Shown piece after piece: positions 1 to 12,876 of a stretch of DNA of 64,000 nt. The position numbers and the translations under genes were made by a program. The stretch is taken from positions 789,388 to 853,387 of the forward strand of contig JANPYM010000012.1 in the NCBI GenBank assembly GCA_025890175.1, given 5' to 3'. The notes beneath the pieces were generated by a model, which was not told the origin of the DNA, did not search any database, and saw only the letters and a program-made list of their open reading frames with translations. This DNA is from Ciborinia camelliae. Taxonomy: Eukaryota; Ascomycota; Leotiomycetes; Helotiales; Sclerotiniaceae. Position 1 is the first letter of the stretch; the number at the start of each line of letters is the position of its first letter.

Positions 1-358
1 ATTGCTTTCTACCACAATAAATTATCAACACTGCCGACTGCATATCCAGCCAACACGGGCATTGTAAAAAATGATACCTATTTTTCCTATTTAATCGAAA
101 CAAGTGTCTTAGGATTGTGTCAAAAAAAATGTTCGCATGAAGTGTCTTTAAAAAAAAATATGAATCCGTATGAATCCGCAAGTTAAATAAAGTCAAGACC
201 AAGCCCCATTCTTATTGGTCAGCAACTTCTCCGAAGTGGAACCACAATTTATTATAAGCTTTGTGTACCTACATACCACCTCTAGATAGAGTTGTCCTGA
301 CCTTAGTAATATATCTCGTCAATCTCTACTTTCACCTCCAGATAATCCGTTCCTAATA
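1..358. other. Upstream region of the Rab GGTase beta gene; no gene seen
   Basis: AT-rich DNA with several poly-A runs. It should contain the promoter and 5' leader of the gene that starts at 359. No convincing coding exon is visible on either strand. Confidence 0.5.
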
Positions 359-1539
359 ATGGCTCTCGTCTCTGGACCCGGCCGAGCGGGCTCTGCCGCT
401 CTGCCAGAAGAACTTCAGCTCGCCATCGAACCCCATGTAAAATATATACAGAGTCTCGACTCCGTAGGTATTCATTCTCCTCGCATCCCCGCACTTCACT
501 AACATCTTCTGCTTGTAGCGCAAAGATGAGCTTGAATATTGGCATACAGAACACCTAAGATTAAACGGACTCTACTGGGGACTCACCGCACTTCACTTAC
601 TCGGTCGACCTGATGCGCTGCCGAGACGAGAAACAATCGATTTCGTTTTGAGCTGCCAACATAAAAATGGTGGATTTGGAGCTGCCCCCGGCCATGACGC
701 ACACTTGTTATACACAGTTAGTGCAGTGCAGATATTAGTGATGGTAGATGCGGTCGAGGATCTAGAGAAGAATCTGGATGGCAGGGGAAAGGATTTAGTT
801 GGGAAGTGTGAGTGCCTTCATATTTGCGATTCGAGGGGCTACCATTAATGATTCCGATATGCAGATCTTGCAGATCTACAAAATAGGAATACGGGAACCT
901 TTGCAGGAGATGAGTGGGGCGAGGAAGACACTAGGTTTCTCTACGCAGCGCTGAACGCCCTTTCACTGCTACACTTTTTACACCTGGTGGATGTCGATAT
1001 GGCAGTGAACTACATCGTTTCGTGTGCGAATTTCGATGGGGGGTATGGGGTTAGTCCTGGAGCTGAATCACATTCGGGACAAATATTTGCGTGTTTGGGT
1101 GCATTGTCAATTGCGAAGCGGATAGACGCGGTCAATATCGATAAGCTGGGTAGATGGCTGAGTGAGAGGCAAGTAGAGTGTGGTGGATTGAATGGCAGAC
1201 CTGAGAAAAAGGAAGATGTCTGTTATAGTTGGTGGGTCGCGACGAGTCTCGCCATGATCGGAAGGCTGCATTGGATTGATGGAGAGAAGCTCACCAATTT
1301 CATTTTGAAGTGTCAGGATACAGAGGAAGGTGGCTTTGCCGATAGACCGGGTGATATGGTCGATGTCTTCCACACCTGCTTTGGTATGGCTGGTTTATCT
1401 CTTCTTGGATTTCCTGGTGTTGAAGAGATAGATCCTATCTAGTAAGTTTCCACATCTCCAATATGTATGCTCCCACCGGCTAACGTCATCCAGCTGCATG
1501 CCGAAGAGAATTACAGAGCGAGCGCTAGGGCAGTCCTAG
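359..1539 (+). CDS. BET2: Rab geranylgeranyl transferase (type II) beta subunit
   Basis: Catalytic beta subunit of Rab GGTase. With an alpha subunit and Rab escort protein it adds geranylgeranyl groups to C-terminal cysteines of Rab GTPases for vesicle traffic. I read four exons (359-463, 519-807, 865-1441, 1494-1539) giving 338 aa, close to the usual 325-340. The prenyltransferase repeats carry the typical GGF/GGY and G-L-N-G-R motifs. The zinc site is visible as DVCYSW (D about residue 249, C about 251) and FHTC (H about 301). The protein ends in DPIYCMPKR, typical of this family. The ATG follows directly on AT-rich leader and the first 35 codons join the second exon in frame. All three introns have GT..AG ends and are about 52-57 nt. 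Farnesyl and GGTase-I beta subunits are less likely because of the end sequence and short length. Confidence 0.93.
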
Positions 1540-3372
1540 GATACCCTCTACTTTAATGATATAATGAATTATGAATCAGGTGATTGTATTCCTGTCGATT
1601 TCTCGATCAGACCCTCGTAATGAGGAGTTCTTGGAAAGGATCCGTCCAAGGTAGGATTCTTTATATACATTCTTCAATATTCTCTATCAGTATCTGGCTA
1701 TTCAAATCGCCCAGAGATACCCGAACTTTTCTCATTTATTCCTTGCTGTAATCAAATCTATATACTTTTAACTCCTGCCATCTAATAACCTTACACCGAT
1801 TAAAAAGTGGTATCAGGATACAAGGCAGGAGAATAGCAATTCATTGACCATGAGGTGTTTATGACTTAATAATGACATGAACACTCAAATGTCAGTGGTA
1901 CATAATATTAAAGTAAAGATAATATGTACCCCAGTATACCTTTCATTATTGGTCTGAAGAGGTACTTTTTGACTGCATAGTGAGGGGTAAAGTAAAGATA
2001 GGTAAGTAAGGAGGAAGATTGACAAAAGAGAATTGGAAGATGAGACGAGAATTTGTCAAAGTAGTAATCTATCTCAAACAATATTCATTCTCATGTGTGG
2101 GTATCACTGCTCTCGCTACCGGAGTGAAGCTTGTGTGGTAATTCCCCTATGATTTATATCCTCATTCAGACAGTGTAAAATGAGTATTCTCTTGGAGTCT
2201 CCCAAATTTATTTTATATTTCCTCAAGTGATATCAATGTGCAATTTCTACATGTTATTGATTTCTCAAATACTACTTGAGTGTTATTATCTGTTTATTAC
2301 CATTGTCATCATCATCCTCATCATCCTCATCATTATCAAGGTCATCGTCTCGAGGATTATCTCTATGAAGTGGTTTGGACGTGACTGGGAGTTGTCCACC
2401 ACCTAGACTTCAATATTTGGCAATAAAATTCTCCATTCAGATGATAAACTCATAAATAAACATTCAACATTGTCCCCATGTCTGTGGTCATTACTTTATT
2501 CTTTATTATATTCTCGTTCAAGTTTTTATACCTTTGGTGACAATGGTATTCAGTCCTTCCACAGCAGAAGTTGAGGGGTTTCGCTGGTAAATCACTTACC
2601 TTGCCGACATCCATCTCATTTCTCATATCTTATTACCAATTGAGTATTTCTATCTGAAGAGATCAATGACACTACACATCTACACATATCTAGAGATTCT
2701 CCTACCAAACTCTTTTCCATTTTCCTCCCATTCCCTCCCACTCCCTTGCCAAGACCATACCTGCTTGGTCTGGCAAGACCCCTCTTAACGTGACTGCCTC
2801 TTCTGAGATTGCCAGTATATGATTCTACTAACCCTCAATGCTCCTTCCATTTTTTTCTTTGCATCATAGAGTTTGACAATCGATTTTTGTTGTCACCTCT
2901 TCTTCCTTCCGTCACCCATCACTTTTCACCATATGCAAGTTCTTTCTTCCTCAACTGTCCTATTTTGAGGAAGCCATCTTCTTCACACAAATTTGGAGAA
3001 GTAATCGACGACTTGCTACCTTTGCTCATTCCTATCGACAATTAGGAGCTGTGGCATTTATTTAGAACAATCTGTAAGTTTTTAATCCGCTCAGTCTCTT
3101 TGAACAACACAATTGCCTTTATTTTCAACAATTGTCTCTTGGGATTCAAAAGAAATCTTAGGGTCATAGCAGAAAACAATACTTTTCCCCCTTGTATAGA
3201 ATTGACTTCGTTCTTGCCATTTGAGCAATTGAGCAATTGAAATCCCACAAAAACAGATATCTGCCAAGATTTCCCCTCTGTTTTGTTTGCCAGTCTGCAA
3301 CTATTCGTGTACATTCAGTTCTTTTGTATTTACTCAATTGCTAACTACTCCAAATGGATAGCTGCAGCCAAA
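1540..3372. other. Intergenic region, 1.8 kb, no gene seen
   Basis: AT-rich sequence with a short CATCATC-type microsatellite near 2306-2340 and a pyrimidine-rich stretch around 2700-2960 that leads towards the next gene. Open frames here (2809-3045 on the plus strand, 3042-3314 on the minus strand) are low-complexity and lack start context or homology I can recognise. Confidence 0.5.
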
Positions 3373-5187
3373 ATGTCGAAGAACCACACCAACATCCCAC
3401 TGCACTGCAGCATTTGCCCAAAAAACCCTCAATTCTCCGATGTATCTCATTTACTTACCCATACTTCTTCTAAGGCCCATCTATCCAATTATTTTAAGCT
3501 TAAAATTCGGGCTGCGTCAGAATTGACAGCAAAAGTTCAACTTGACAATTTCGAGGATTGGTATGACAACTATGATCTAGAACGACTACTGTCCGAAAGG
3601 CTCGCCTCGAAGGACCAGAAGAAAGCAGCCAAGGATAAAAAAGTCAGAAACAACAAAACAATGGTAGATTCCCCTCTGTATGTGGAATGCCATATATGTA
3701 TACTGACAGTGACAACAAATAGCCCGGACCAGCAAAAATCAAGAAAGAAAATGACAATATGCTTGGCGATCAGTCCAATTTGGCGCCCTTTTTTCGAGCT
3801 CCTGTTCCAAGAATGCATCTTTGGCCAACTACAACAAACACCAATATGAATAACAATACAACTATATCCAATTCTGATATGGGGAGCGAATGGGATCATA
3901 ATACTATGTACGCAACGCCAACTTCTAGACGTCAGATTCCGGGCTATGCACTTCAAAAGACACCTTCAGCAACAGGAACCGCATCAGTTGCCACTAAGTA
4001 AGTGGTCTATTCATCATCTCTTGGAAAGCCATTATACTAACCAAGCACCATTTAGCCTCACTACTCCATTAAAGGAAGAAGGGGCGGATGCTGAAATTAT
4101 CGAGAAGCTTTCGGACAGTGCGAAGTTGAAGGGTGTGTTCTGGCCAGGCATGGATCTTTTTGATTCTGCCACAGCTGAAATGAAAAGAATGAGAAATCAG
4201 AGAAAAGATGGCTCAATCCTTGAACTGATGATGGCTGCTTCTGCAGAGGTTCAACCCACTGAAATCTCCTATCACCCTGATGGGGCGTTCCGGACTTCTA
4301 GAAATATTTTCGGGCCTCTTTCGACCGAGGCTAGTCCGGTACGTTCGTTCTGACTCCGGTTTCTTTTCTTTCCATTTGATCATATACTGACTTTGAAACA
4401 CTAGATTCGAGACCCCACCCCGAAGAAACGCAGAACTCGCAAGATGGCATTGGCGGATGTTAGTGTTAATGTGCCCCGTCTGAGAGCTGGTCGACCACCA
4501 AGAAACTCGGCTAGAAGCCCAGAGAAACGAGAAGTATCCGCTAGAATGCATCAGCCTGCTGGTCAACTTGCCTTACACCCACCACCAACACTTAATCCAT
4601 TGGCATTCGGTGCTCGATTCACCCCAAGTAATGAGGAAGATGAAGAGTTTAGAATGACTATGGAAGAAATGGGAGCTAAGAAACGTTCTTTCAATGTTTT
4701 CCAGGATGCTCCTGAGGTTAGCCCAGGCCGTACAGAGAGCCCATTGGAAGACCATAGGTTCGACTTTTCGGATGGCGCCTCGACCAGCTTCACCAACACA
4801 AACATTGGAAATCATACCTCTCCTACCCCGGTTGTTAAGCCTACTGCAATGCGTATTTTCAACAAAGAAAACGGTCAATCTGATACTCAGGTCCGACGAA
4901 CCGTCTCAACTCCTCATCATGGCTTCCCGACTCAGATGTTTTTTGACAATGCGTCAATGTATAATCCCCTCTACAGCCATCATCCTCGATCTTTCTCGTA
5001 TGGAGGTGATCATACGGATCTTTCCCTCATTAACCAGGAAAGCAAGCCAATGAATGCTTTTGGGCAAGGTTTTCATAGCAATTTCAACTCCGTCGGCCTC
5101 GCCTCACGCCTCCCTAGTAGCCATTTACATCTTGCAGGCTCTATTACCAATGGTGTAGATGTTAACATGCCACATTTTGGTATGTGA
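3373..5187 (+). CDS. C2H2/U1-like zinc-finger protein of unknown function
   Basis: Four exons (3373-3663, 3723-3997, 4056-4338, 4405-5187) give 543 aa. Near the N terminus (about residues 11-35) is a single zinc finger: C-x2-C, then histidines in a SHLLTH...KAH pattern, so the last pair fits the H-x5-H spacing of U1-type fingers. A lysine-rich stretch follows. The middle and C-terminal parts are low in recognisable structure; RAGRPPRN (encoded near 4483) resembles an AT-hook, and TPKKRRTRK just before it could be a nuclear localisation signal. A nuclear, nucleic-acid-binding role is an inference from these. The ATG was chosen because upstream codons in the frame lack another ATG and look non-coding. 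The gene converges on MSH3, with about 285 bp between stop codons. I do not recognise a named orthologue. Confidence 0.8.
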
Positions 5188-5472
5188 GCTTGGGATCTCT
5201 TACTTTTTACAACACTTCAAACGTCATGGCCCTATTACGTCATAGACTTATATATTACCACCTGAGGCGTTTTGACTTTCGAATAAGATTTGTTATAGCA
5301 GGCCATTGTTGTGGTCGATTTTCATCAAAGGAGGCATATTATACGGGAAGTCGGTTTTTTCAGTTCTTTTTTTTCTTTCTACGATTATTTTAGATGAGGC
5401 GTTTTAGAGCTGGCAATTGCGCGGGCATGCTGGTTCTGCATTGCTATTTAATTTTTGACCTGGTATCATATA

Positions 5473-8400
5473 TTACACCTGCTCCATACCGATTAGAAGC
5501 TGGTCGAGCTGATCCGCACCATTCTCTAGAACATTCGAAATCATCTTAGATAGACCCAATAGCTTTTTCTGTTTCACTTCCATCTCCAGTTCTCGTGATT
5601 TTGATGCAGCAGTATCAAGTACAGCCTTCGGGACTCGTGCTAACCGAGCCACATTCAAACCATAAGATCTATGTGCAACCCCTTCACCGACTTCATACAA
5701 AAACGTAATTTCCTCATCAACATCTTCACCATCCTTATCTGCATCAGCATTAGAAACTCGCCTTCCATTTCTCTCGGCTGTAAACTTCATATGCACATTC
5801 CTCAGCTCCTTTCCCTTCTCAAAACCTCTCGCCACACTAGCCAGCGTCTGATAATGCGTAATAAACAAACACAAACACTTCGTTTCCCTAACCACCCAAT
5901 CTAGCACTGCTTCTGCTATCGCTACCCCATCATGCGTGCTAGTTCCTCGTCCCAATTCGTCTAGTATGACTAGAGATCTTGGACCTGCTGATTTTAATAT
6001 CGAAGCCGTTTCGGAAAGTTCTACCATAAATGTAGACTGTGCAGTAAATAATGAATCATAAGCGCCCATGCGCGTGTATATACCATCTAAAAGACCCAAG
6101 CGAGCGGAGTCAGCGGGTACGTAAGAACCTATTTGGGCGAGGATGGATATTAGAGCGACTTGGCGCACGTAAGAGGATTTGCCGCCCATATTTGGTCCGG
6201 TGATTAGGAGGGCGCGGGTATGATTTGGATCTGTGGAGAGGGAGGTGTTATTGGGGATGTAGGTTGATGGGAGCAGTTGTTCAACCATGGGGTGACGACC
6301 GCCGATGACGGATATTTCGGTGGTTTCCGTGAAAGTGGGTTTGCAGTAGCCGGGGAGGGAAGCCACGGTTGCGAGGGAGAGGAGACAGTCGATGGTAGCG
6401 AGGTGGGATATGGTGTCGCGGATCAGGACGTAGTGGGTGGAGATTTCGGTGAGGAAGATGGAGAATGCGGAGTCACAGGCGGAGGAAAGCGATTCTTTGT
6501 GTTGATCACGTTCGTGGAGGAATTTTATCACTTCGGGGGTGTGGAAACGGGAGTGCTTTTTTGTGCCGGAGATCTTTGCCCAAGAGGCGGGCACGTTTTT
6601 GAGGTCGCCATTGGGGACTTCGATGAGGTATTCGATACCAGCAACGGTGACGTAGGTGACGGGGGTTTTCTTGGAGAGTTTGGTGGCGGCAACGGTCCGG
6701 TGAGCCTCCAGGTCTTGTTCTACGGCTCCGATTCCGCATTTATGTTCGCCGATTTCTTCGGTTTCATAGTCTTCCAGGAAGAAGGCGTATTTGTCGTCTT
6801 CGCGGGCGGCCTGGGCGTTGATTTTGTCGAGGAAGGGAATTACGGTTTCACCAATTGCGGGTAGAGATGCTACTGCTTCATTCAGAAGTACCGAATCAAA
6901 GCCTGCATCGGAGGGTGTTCTGACGTGTGCAAATTCGTTCGCAATTCTTTGCATTGTCTGGAGAACTGTGAGTAGTTCTGGTCGAGTGCATTTGCCATAA
7001 TATATGCGGAGTAAGCTTCGCTCTAGATCTGATTTGACCTCCCGGAGGGTGGCATTTAATTTATCTACTTTCGGGGTGTTGGAATTATTTTTCAGTTCTT
7101 CCACTGCGGCAACTCTCTCTTCCAAGCGATGCTTGTCTAGAAGAGGTCTACCAACCCACTTTCGAAGTAATCTTTGGCCGAATTTTGTTTTAGTCTTGTC
7201 GAGGGTCCAGAATAGACTTCCCTTTTCGGTGTGATCGGTTTGATTGGTATATATCTCGAGACTTGTGAGAGTATTTCCATTTAGCAACATATGAGATCGA
7301 GCACTAAACGACTGGAAGTATTTCGTGAGGTCAAACACATGCTCCAATCCATATTCAGTCATATGGGTGATCATAGCAGACAGACAAATGGTAACCGGCT
7401 CGGTGAGTTTCAAAACTTTCTCTAATAGCTCCTGCTCTCGCTCATTGTTGCTACTCTCGTGAGCTTTCAATTTGTCCGCATAAAACTGGGCTACGTGAGA
7501 ATACGACTCGGCAGCCATGGTTTTTGACTTTTCCACACGCTCAACCCTGATTCTATCACCAAAGACATTGGTGGTGCTCCCTGAAAGATGCTGTACAAGT
7601 TTATCGGTGGCTTTTGTGAGTTCGCCCACTATGAGAAATTCGCATGGGGCAATATGTAGTAATCGTGTCTCAATTTCACCCCGCATGAAGCCATCCTCAA
7701 AATTATCGTATATAACGTCTCCAGTCGCAGGTTGAACAGCCAATATGCCGACCTCAACCTTCTCATCCGTTCCCCCTTCTTTAGCTTTCGTCTCCGTTAT
7801 GCATAGAAGATAGCCCGTGGCAGGGGCACCACCTGATGGCGCATCTGAAGAATCTAGCCCCTCGATATCATCAATATATGTGCCCTTAGTATAGACATCG
7901 GTGAGCTTCCTAACGAAAGGGGCATTCCGATTGTCTCCGGCTTTTTTCAATGCAGCTGTTTCCGTTTGTCGAACAATACCAATTTTGTGACCGGCAGCGA
8001 CAAGCCTCTTTGCGTGGACGGGGAGTCGATGAACGGGAATACTTGCAGATGCAAAGTAGCTGAGATGTGCTTCCGAAGGATCTATAGCGTGTCAAAAACT
8101 TTACGAGGTAGAGATCCAACAGCGGATAGCTTACGTTCATCAAATCGAAACTTGCCCGGTATGCACACAATACTAAGCACTTTTGCTGCTGTTCTTGCAT
8201 CTTCCCCAAAGAATTTAAACTTATAGCCAACTTCCACAATTAATAGTGTATCCATATGTTTACGTTTAATGTCGATCACTTGTAATTCCATTGGGGTTAA
8301 TTTGCCCGTCTTTGCACCCTTCTTCTTAGTCTTCACAGGCGCAAGTGCTTCCTCTTCATCCTCTACTTCGTCGCCATCCTCTTGAACTGCATGGTCCTCA

Positions 8401-8927
8401 GGTATAATCCGTCTAATACTGTCTGGATGTCCCAATTTCTTGACAAACTTCTTGTGCAACTCTGCCTTCCGTGCTTTCTCTAATTCGTCTTCGGGTTCCT
8501 CCTCAATCACAGGTTCCTCGGCTGACAATTGACTTGACCCTGAGAACATATATTTATTCGTTCGTGGAGATGGCTTCGGCTTGTCTAGTGCTGAACTAGA
8601 CGATGGCTTTCGAGCGTTCGCGGCTGGCAAAGTAGAGCTTTCGCCATCTTCCTCCTCAACATCAGCGTTCTTTGCTCGTTTGGATGGGTTTTCTGCCCCT
8701 CCAGTATTTACTCCATTCGCTTCTTCTTCCAGCGCCCGTTTCAAGCTATTTCCAGTGGCTTTTGAAGCCTCATTAGTTTCCTGATTGCTCTCGGCATCAT
8801 AAAGATTTCCTGGGACATTGGAAGCTGGTGGCGGACTTGAACCTTGAGGTTTCTGACTAGATTTTGGAGTAAAGAAACTGGATATTGATTTCTGGGTCTT
8901 GACTGGAGTTGGGTTCGGTTTGCCCAT
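5473..8927 (-). CDS. MSH3: DNA mismatch repair protein MSH3 (MutS homologue)
   Basis: Partner of MSH2 in MutS-beta, which recognises insertion/deletion loops in the nucleus. Two exons (8927-8135 and 8081-5473 on the minus strand) separated by one 53-nt intron give 1133 aa, normal for fungal MSH3. Residues 12-19 (QKSISSFF) match a PCNA-interacting PIP box, as in MSH3 and MSH6. After an acidic, disordered N terminus, the MutS mismatch-binding domain starts at about residue 225 ([13 protein letters not shown] lies across the intron). The ATPase contains Walker [10 protein letters not shown] at about 890, the signature region, and Walker [17 protein letters not shown] at about 970. MSH6 is less likely because the mismatch-binding loop lacks the Phe-x-Glu motif in the part I can read ([16 protein letters not shown] suits MSH3). 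Long plus-strand frames across 6277-6864 are shadows. Confidence 0.95.
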
Positions 8928-9744
8928 GGTTGCAGATTCCCAACAACTTTTTTTGTTGCGATGAGGGTTTGGTTTTGGTTTGCAATTGAAATGTTGCTTG
9001 GGAAGGAGACGCGACGACGCGACGGGCGTAAAGTGGATTACATAATCAATACAGGGTCTCATCATCACTACTACGAACATTGATGTTCCAAACATAAGAT
9101 CGGCATACCGAGTAAATCCAGTGCAACTGCAACTGATACGAAAGCATATATCGTTGAATACATAATAAGTTTCAATATACCGCTCAGAAAACTCCAATCT
9201 CAATATGCGGACAGGTCTTACAAAATGGCACATGTCAGCGAGCTACGGATTGGGAATTTAGAATCCTTATACTAGAGTTGTTCTATCAGACAATAAATAA
9301 CACGTCCAATGTACATACCCAGATGGATCATTGACACTTGAGGCCAAAGTTATTGGGTGAGTAACTTACCAAAGTCCCTGGGTAACGCCAACATTTAGTT
9401 GGCGAAACATGAATATCAACTTGAAATGTTGAATGATGAGTTGTCATTACACTACGCGGCGGTTTAAAAACTACCCTCTCATTCAGTTCTGATAACACAA
9501 ATAGGCATCTACGGTCAATTGCATTATGGGGTGCCCAATAACAGTATATTCGTTTCAGATCTGGTCTGGCAGAGCGAACGTAGGATGAGACCATCAAGTC
9601 GAGTAATTACAAACTTTTATATTATTGTATATGTCTAGCATTATCTAACATAACCTCTGCACCCTCGCCATTATTTGTTAGCCTATATCTATATCTTGGT
9701 ATATCAACATCTAGACCCGTTCACCAAGCTACACCACAAAAGAA
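8928..9744. other. Spacer between MSH3 start and the MFS transporter stop
   Basis: Contains the MSH3 promoter and the 3' flank of the transporter. The minus-strand frame upstream of the MSH3 ATG (to 9233) stays open but is unlike MSH3 and probably leader. No independent gene is visible. Confidence 0.5.
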
Positions 9745-11439
9745 TTACAAAGTATACAAGAAATCGGGTCTCTTATCCCCCAAAGCCATCTTCCCACTCT
9801 CATTGAGCCCCTGAGCCCACACATCTCTCTCACCATTGGTTCTCTTGCTATTTTCTCTTTTCAATAAGAAACGTAACATAGTACTTCCGCCCAACAAGAA
9901 AAGCGCCATGAAAGCAAGAACAACAGCGTGGCCTACAATGAACCGGGGTTTTTCGAAATAGATATTGGAGCTAATGATACCACACAAATTACCCCATCCG
10001 ATCATGAATCCTAGAACAATACCTCTCTTGTACGAGCCCTCGATATTGTTGGAGATCCAGGAGATGGTGTTAGCTATACAAGGATAGATACCGAGAGCTC
10101 CGAGGAAAGTTCCGGCATATTTAATACCCGGGTCTTCGCTACCTAGTAGCATGGCAAAACCGGCGATACCAAGAAAAGACACAAAAATATTGCAGAGTCC
10201 CCGTTGACGGGTACGATCAGCGACGAATCCGATTATGACTGTCAGGGTAGCAGCAGCCACGTATGGCGGAACGGAAAGGAGCTGGGCTCTGGTCGTTGTG
10301 TAGCCAAGCTGATTGATGATGGTAGGGAGGAATAGTGAAAAGGCATATAACGGCATATCACAACCCATATAAATGATCATACCGAGCCACATCTTGTAAT
10401 CCTTGACTGCCTGCCAGATATACTTTGAGCTGAATTCTTCGTGGCCTGCTGATTGTTGATTGGATTGCAACCGGCGGATGACTCTGTTTCGGTCAACCTC
10501 AGAAAGGAACTTGGCCCTTTCAGGAAAATCGTGAACCAGCCAGAACGAAGCGAATCCAGCCAGGACAGTGACAAGTCCTTCTAGGATAAAAATCCAAGCC
10601 CATCCGTGAAGTCCACCAAGGCCGTCCATTTTCACGATGGCCGCGGCGAGAAGCCCACCAAAACTACCAGATACAGCAGCCGCGGAGAAGAAAATCGCAA
10701 CGCGAACACCAAACTCGGATCTCTTGTACCAGCAAGATAGATAGTAGCTGATGCCGGGAAACAGGCCTGCCTCAGCGAGACCGAGGAACCATCGAGCCGC
10801 CATCAGACCTGACCAGTTCTGGACAAATCCCATGAAAGTCATACACAAGCCCCAAGCGATTCTATGATGCGGTCAGCAACTCGGTCATGCCATTGCGAGA
10901 TTTGCTATGCAATGAAACCAATTGTTGGGTACTTACATAATAATTGGAACGAATATCGATGGGCGAAATCTCTTGAGCATCACATTTGTAACAGGTTCAA
11001 AGAGTGCATATGATATGAAGAAGATCCATAGTACGGCATTGTATTTCCCAGTCGACATGTTGTCCAAATCTTTCTGCAAGCCGCCAATTTTCGCATTTCC
11101 AATGTTCGTGCGATCAAGGAAAGCGAGTAGGTAGAGAACACAGAGCTGTCAACATTAGACGGGAAATATGCTGGGAGATGAGGGGTCGCTTACCCATGGT
11201 ATCAAAGCCCAATCAAGTTTTCGCACCAGCTTACGATCCTGTGCAAATAATTAGTGCATCTTCAGGTTTCATAAGGACACCGGTACTCATTGACTTACAA
11301 TATCGGCCTTTTCTTCGTCGCTCAAATTCGCATCTGGGTCTGGAGGTAAATCATGGGAAGGAGCATTGTCGTGAAGACCTATGACTTCCTTCTCTTCATC
11401 TGCATTGCTAGGGGCCTTGGTTGTATTGTTTGAAGTCAT
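9745..11439 (-). CDS. MFS anion:cation symporter, allantoate permease (DAL5/TNA1) type
   Basis: Plasma-membrane transporter of the ACS family, which takes up organic anions such as allantoate, nicotinate, biotin or pantothenate with protons. Four exons on the minus strand (11439-11299, 11238-11194, 11145-10937, 10861-9745) give 503 aa, the usual size. The cytosolic N terminus ends with DRKLVRKLDWALIPW before the first membrane segment, a hallmark of fungal DAL5-like proteins; further family features are the RWFLGLAEAGLFPG segment in TM4 and the HDFPERAKFL linker after TM6. Twelve hydrophobic segments are consistent with the reading. The second exon is only 45 nt. The substrate cannot be read from sequence. 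The next gene upstream is a monooxygenase on the other strand, about 1.4 kb away, so shared regulation is possible but unproven. Confidence 0.9.
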
Positions 11440-12876
11440 GATTCTCAAAATCGAGCAATTTTGTATGTCTGCTAATTGGGATAGAAAACAAAGCAGAGCG
11501 GGTGACGAGGACTTCATAAGAGTTTCCCTAGACTTTATAGCTAGCAATGGCTAGTAATTTTTAAGCCTAATGTCAAAGGGGGAAGATCTATGGCAATTTG
11601 GATCTATGGTCCAAGGGCCTCAAGGGTTTGCCCATCCCCAGATTCTGCGAAACCCCATAGAGCCTGTGCCAACCGAGTCAATCACAGAGTGCGCTTAACC
11701 ATTATGAACCAATTATGACAGAAAGCCGCAAATGTTTGTTGGTGAAACTCCGGAAACGTACAGCTGCTCCTACAATCCATGCTATTGGCAAGGAATCTTG
11801 TTGACGCCAGTCGGTACAGTACAACCAACAAAATCATATATCGCAACCCTGCTGGATACTTTACCACTCGACATTTGCTATTCCTTCGCTCAGAGTATTG
11901 AATTCGGACTTCAAATACAATCCTCCAACTATAGGGAAGACTAATTGATATAGTTCCTTGCTGCTCCAAATTGCCATACTTCAGGTAAAGGCTCTTCAAA
12001 ATTGACCATTCCCAAACCAAGTTAGCTTTAGAACTAGCCAGCCAAGAAACCCCCCCTCCCTTGTCTCTCATACATTATTCCAGGGTTGGTAAATGATGGC
12101 TTCCAGCTAATACTAGCTCATCCTCTGGCCCAAACTACCAACCCTCACAGGTAGCACTTTGATGTCTGAGTGTAGGCTACCGGGAAAAAATGTGGGCATC
12201 GACTTATCGAGCAGAGCGTCGTGATAGAATAACTGCAGGTGATTTACAATTAAGATCATCGACTAGGTAGTAAAAAATTGAAAGTGCCCAAGGTTACTCA
12301 TTCTGTTGGAGGTCCACGCTCGTGTAAGATGGAGGTGGTTAGAGAGAAGCTAGAAGACGGGGGCTCGGCACGCCCATGATTAAGCTTAATCTGGATCTAG
12401 ATCCCGATCCCGATCCCGATCTCGAGGTGGGAACCTTGGAATTGGAAACCTTGAGGGGGAAAAAATGGGGAAAGCAAGGATGAAGGAGTTGTGGCAGGAG
12501 GGGTTCAGAGCTAGACTTTCTTGGGGATAGCCTCATGTTGATATCGGCTCTCACATATTTGAGGTCCGACTCACATAATGTTTTTATCATGTGATTGTAA
12601 ACAAAGTCATGAAAACGTGATCTTCAAGCATGCCAGAATCTGAATTGGTTATCAAATATGCAGCATTAACGACGAAGGTAACAGTACTGATTAACTGTCG
12701 AGGATAGTAATGTGATGCATAGTGCTACACTTCCGTTATCAAAAATATTACCAAGCCGGTAGCACACACATTCATTCGTTGTTGAGTCATCCTCACATCT
12801 CTGAACCGTGAGATCTCGAGTTTGATAAGCTGGACTTCCCCAAATTTCTATGCCTGCAAGCTATACAATATTTAAG
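11440..12876. other. Divergent intergenic region, 1.4 kb
   Basis: Lies between the MFS transporter and the monooxygenase, so it carries both promoters. A short CCCGAT tandem repeat sits at about 12399-12423. No coding exon is convincing; the frames at 11682-12071 and 12339-12590 lack start context and family motifs. Confidence 0.5.

Noticed and set aside
6277..6864. 195-codon plus-strand frame
   Set aside because: It is the complement of the MSH3 ATPase and core region; its Gly/Val/Phe-rich composition is that of an antisense shadow.
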